35,127 bases of DNA from an uncultured Erysipelotrichaceae bacterium (GTDB lineage: Bacteria; Bacillota_I; Bacilli_A; Erysipelotrichales; Erysipelotrichaceae): contig CACYXJ010000019.1 in NCBI GenBank assembly GCA_902778375.1, positions 1-35,127 on the forward strand, given 5' to 3'. Below the pieces are notes generated by a model, which saw only the letters and a program-made list of their open reading frames with translations, had not been told where the DNA came from and ran no database searches. Both the position numbers and the translations under genes were made by a program. Shown here one piece after another: positions 32,685 to 35,127 of the stretch; the stretch's first letter is position 1; each line of letters opens with the position of its first letter.

Positions 32685-32693
32685 TGGTATGAT
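32685..32693 (+). promoter_or_regulatory. Extended -10 promoter of the metallophosphoesterase gene, predicted leaderless start
   Basis: TGGTATGAT (TGn plus TATGAT). Six bases (AGTGCC) separate it from ATG 32700, and no Shine-Dalgarno sequence is present. It begins 4 bases after the glucokinase terminator. Confidence 0.55.
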
Positions 32694-32699
32694 AGTGCC

Positions 32700-33530
32700 A
32701 TGAACTTCTGGCTGATTCTGCTGGGAGCCCTGGCTTTGTTTCTGCTGTGCGGCTTCCAGTACCATAAAACTGATATTACGAAAATCACTCTGAAAACAGA
32801 CAGGATCACAAAACCGGTCCGCATCTGTGTGCTTGCGGATCTTCACTGCCGCCGTTTCGGAGAAAAGCAGAGCCGTATCACAAAGGCAGTGGAAGAATAT
32901 GATCCGGATATGATTCTCTTTCCCGGTGATCTTTTCGACGTAGACCGGGATCATGAAATTGTCTTTGAACTGATTGACCAGCTGCCGGGAAGATGGATGG
33001 CCTATGCTTCCGGCAACCATGAAATCAGACTTCCGGAAATAAGCGAACTCAGAAAAAGAATGGAAGCCGAAGGTGTACATGTACTGGAAGATGCCGGTAT
33101 TGAATTCAGTGATGAAATCGAAGTAATCGGTCTGACCGACAGACACAGAAACGTTGGAATTTCAAAAGAGGTGTATGACCGGCAGAAACAGACGGATCAT
33201 TATCATATCCTGATCAGCCATCGTCCGGACTATGAATATGTCTACCGTACCCTGGACTGCGACCTTATTATATGCGGCCACAATCACGGCGGTCAGTGGC
33301 GCATTCCCTTTACTCACATCGGTATGTTTGGCCCCCACCGCACGCTGTTTCCGAAATACACGGAAGGGCTGCATGATCTTGACGGCAGGCTGATGTTTGT
33401 CAGCCGCGGTCTGGCTTCCGGAGACCCGCGTTTCTTCCGGCTTTACAATAACCCGGAAGTGGCATTCATCGATCTGGTGCCGAAAGAAAAAGATCCGTCC
33501 GGAGACGGATCAAAGGAAGTTGACTTCTGA
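32700..33530 (+). CDS. Membrane-anchored metallophosphoesterase (YkuE/YaeI-like)
   Basis: 276 residues from ATG 32700. Residues 2-18 are one hydrophobic segment (NFWLILLGALALFLLCG), an anchor or uncleaved signal, so the catalytic domain is probably outside. Metal motifs in order: LADLHC, PGDLFD, GNHE, ILISHRPD and CGHNHGGQW, the set of YkuE and UDP-2,3-diacylglucosamine-pyrophosphatase-like enzymes. A phospholipid or wall-lipid substrate is plausible but unproven. Its 3' end overlaps the convergent alr gene by 21 bases, and its last codons contain the alr terminator. Confidence 0.87.
   Translation: MNFWLILLGALALFLLCGFQYHKTDITKITLKTDRITKPVRICVLADLHCRRFGEKQSRITKAVEEYDPDMILFPGDLFDVDRDHEIVFELIDQLPGRWMAYASGNHEIRLPEISELRKRMEAEGVHVLEDAGIEFSDEIEVIGLTDRHRNVGISKEVYDRQKQTDHYHILISHRPDYEYVYRTLDCDLIICGHNHGGQWRIPFTHIGMFGPHRTLFPKYTEGLHDLDGRLMFVSRGLASGDPRFFRLYNNPEVAFIDLVPKEKDPSGDGSKEVDF
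33483..33511 (-). terminator. alr terminator embedded in the metallophosphoesterase coding end
   Basis: Stem GATCCGTC / GACGGATC with a 4-base loop, and on the minus strand TTTTTCTTTC. It starts at the alr stop codon and on the plus strand encodes DPSGDGS of the opposite gene. Confidence 0.8.
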
Positions 33531-34625
33531 CTTGATCAGACGTGCGTTTTCTTCGGTCAGTTCCTCCTCGTTGTGCCAGCGGTAGATTCTGGTGACACGG
33601 CCGCTGATCAGACAGATGATCTCATACGGGATGGTATGCAGTTCTTCTGCCATCTGTTCCAGATGAATGTGAGGCCCGAAGATTTCCACAGGTGTTCCGA
33701 CAGGAACATCTTTTTCTAAGCGCACCATGATCTGATCCATGCAGACATTGCCGCATACCTGGGCAAACTGACCGTCGATCCAGACACAGCGGCCGGTATT
33801 GGCACGGATGAATCCGTCGGCATAGCCAATCGGAATCGTTGCGATGATTTCATCGTTCTCAGCTGTATATCTGGCACCGTAGCCGATCGTTTCGCCGGCT
33901 TTGATCTGTTTGGTCATGATGACATGCGAATACATGGAGATCGGATGTCTCAGATCATCCAGATAGGAAGAGATACCGTACATCGAAACACCGAGACGGC
34001 AGGCGTTGGAAAGATCATCTTTGAAGAAGACCGTCGCATCGGAATTGTCGCAATGGATCCAGGGGAAATCGTGATCCAGAGAAGTGACCGCCTCCTTGAA
34101 TCTGGCAAACTGTTTTTCTGTCAGCTCGCGGCTGGTATCGGCACAGTAGAAATGGGTGAAGATTCCTTCCATCCGGCAGCCGGCATCTTTCAGGATATTG
34201 AAAGCCTCCTGCAGCGATCCGATATCCTTGAAGCCGATACGGTTCATGCCGGTGTCAACTTTCAGATGTACTTTCAGACCTTCCGGTTTTTCGGAAGCGA
34301 CCGCCTTGACCCATTCCATTGAATAAGCTGCTGTCGAGATTCCTTCCTCTGCCATTTTCGCGGCATCAACGGGATCGGTGGCACCGAGAATCAGTATTTC
34401 ACCGTCATATCCTTCATTCCGCAGCATCAGCGCTTCATCCAAAGATGATACAGCAATCATTTCCGCGCCGGCCTCCAGCACTGCCTTGGCAACATGATTG
34501 TCACCGCAGCCATAGGCATCGGCTTTCAGAACTGCAATGATCCGCTTGCCGCAGATTCCGCGGATACGGCGGACATTGTCCGCAATCGCATCCAGATTGA
34601 CTTCCATCCATGTTCTTCTGTACAT
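33510..34625 (-). CDS. alr: Alanine racemase
   Basis: 371 residues, the usual length. PLP lysine K34 in AVLKADAYGCG (the common form is VKANAYGHG), substrate and PLP contacts in VDTGMNRIGF, and the catalytic-Tyr region IGYGARYTA followed by IPIGYADGF. The C-terminal beta domain has the conserved CMDQIMV. It interconverts L- and D-alanine for peptidoglycan. AAGAGG lies 8-9 bases before the ATG. It follows a small membrane-protein gene after 16 bases, probably as one operon, and is convergent with the metallophosphoesterase gene with overlapping ends. Confidence 0.95.
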   Translation of the reverse strand: MYRRTWMEVNLDAIADNVRRIRGICGKRIIAVLKADAYGCGDNHVAKAVLEAGAEMIAVSSLDEALMLRNEGYDGEILILGATDPVDAAKMAEEGISTAAYSMEWVKAVASEKPEGLKVHLKVDTGMNRIGFKDIGSLQEAFNILKDAGCRMEGIFTHFYCADTSRELTEKQFARFKEAVTSLDHDFPWIHCDNSDATVFFKDDLSNACRLGVSMYGISSYLDDLRHPISMYSHVIMTKQIKAGETIGYGARYTAENDEIIATIPIGYADGFIRANTGRCVWIDGQFAQVCGNVCMDQIMVRLEKDVPVGTPVEIFGPHIHLEQMAEELHTIPYEIICLISGRVTRIYRWHNEEELTEENARLIKSEVNFL

Positions 34626-34641
34626 GATCAGTAACCTCTTA

Positions 34642-35082
34642 TCATAAAATGACGGAATAGTGATATCCCATATAGATACCGAGCGCTCTCATCAGAAGAC
34701 CGAGAATGCTGCTCAGGTTTGTAGACAGATTGATACGCAGCCAGTTTTCCAGAACACTGCCCCAGATGGCAGGATTCTGGATGAGCATCGGGATGCCGCC
34801 AATGCCGCCGACCATGGCAATCGAATCGCCGATGAAAATCGCCAGCAGGGTAAACAGGGCTCCGGCAACGGCGAAACGGTTATGCACGCCGCGGCCGACC
34901 GTGCGCATCACATAACCGATGCACCAGCCGATTGCTATATACAGAACAGCAGACTGGATCCTGAGGAAACCATAGATGATGCCATAGGCAGTACCAAGCA
35001 GGACAGCAGCAACGAAGCCGACAATCAGGGCATAAATAAAACGCTGATTATTATCAAGAGAACGTGAATTCCATATCTCCAT
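34642..35082 (-). CDS. Small membrane protein upstream of alr, unknown function
   Basis: 146 residues with about four hydrophobic segments (15-35, 43-60, 70-90, 120-142). The stretch IAIGWCIGYVMRTVGRGVHNRFAVAGALFTLL resembles small four-helix membrane proteins of unknown function in which a G-x-x-x-R-x-x-G-x-G loop links two helices. GGAGG lies 6 bases before the ATG. With only 16 bases to alr it is likely co-transcribed, but a link to wall synthesis is only contextual. Confidence 0.75.
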   Translation of the reverse strand: MEIWNSRSLDNNQRFIYALIVGFVAAVLLGTAYGIIYGFLRIQSAVLYIAIGWCIGYVMRTVGRGVHNRFAVAGALFTLLAIFIGDSIAMVGGIGGIPMLIQNPAIWGSVLENWLRINLSTNLSSILGLLMRALGIYMGYHYSVIL

Positions 35083-35105
35083 GAGCTACCTCCGTAACAT
35101 GATAT

Positions 35106-35114
35106 ATTGTAGCA
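35106..35114 (-). promoter_or_regulatory. Extended -10 promoter of the membrane protein/alr operon
   Basis: Minus strand TGCTACAAT, 23 bases before the start codon. Any -35 box lies beyond the window edge. Confidence 0.5.
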
Positions 35115-35127
35115 TATGAACCGTTTT

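Overview
The window looks like chromosome from a fermentative, low-oxygen Bacillota bacterium, most likely of the Erysipelotrichia type. This placement is an inference from gene content and was not checked against a database. The signs are strong AGGAGG-type ribosome sites, many hairpin terminators with T runs, TGn-TATAAT promoters, a one-piece FeoA-FeoB iron transporter, a PTS-type 6-phospho-beta-glucosidase, ROK glucokinase, D-alanine aminotransferase and alanine racemase. Most of the window is moderately GC-rich and densely coding. One 2.9 kb block (about 24.03-26.98 kb) is clearly AT-rich and foreign in character.

Layout, left to right. 0-2.6 kb: end of a pentose-phosphate (ascorbate/pentulose) operon, made of a soluble propeller-like protein, an L-xylulose-5-P 3-epimerase and an L-ribulose-5-P 4-epimerase. 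2.7-4.1 kb: a GH1 6-phospho-beta-glucosidase. 4.2-6.8 kb: an operon of an MFS carrier, a tiny lipoprotein carrying two VYGPP motifs, and a SPASM-type radical SAM enzyme that overlaps it. 6.8-10.8 kb: thpR, feoAB fusion, CorA. 10.9-15.8 kb: a lipoprotein cyclophilin, a PPP-type phosphatase, a spermidine-synthase-like protein, dat, iadA and a YczE-type membrane protein. 15.8-17.7 kb: esterase and AEC carrier (minus strand). 17.9-21.5 kb: a GH3 glycosidase with swapped domain order, overlapping an amidohydrolase. 21.6-23.7 kb: a sirtuin of the SirTM ADP-ribosylating type, its zinc-type macrodomain partner, and a frameshifted HxlR regulator. 24.0-27.0 kb: an AT-rich island bounded by two identical 90-bp direct repeats next to the 3' end of guaA, carrying a lipoprotein and an HTH/unknown gene pair with its own operators. 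27-35 kb: a GMP synthase lacking its glutaminase domain, an RsmF-like rRNA methylase, DUF937 protein, MATE transporter, glucokinase, metallophosphoesterase, alanine racemase and a small membrane protein.

How the parts fit: beta-glucoside and pentose breakdown feed central sugar phosphates together with glucokinase and GH3. dat and alr supply D-amino acids for the wall. The best candidates for little-described biology are the YGPP lipoprotein/radical SAM pair, the SirTM-macrodomain pair without lipoylation genes beside it, the recombinase-less repeat-bounded island at guaA, and two or three genes whose -10 box lies 6-7 bases before the start codon, which predicts leaderless mRNAs.
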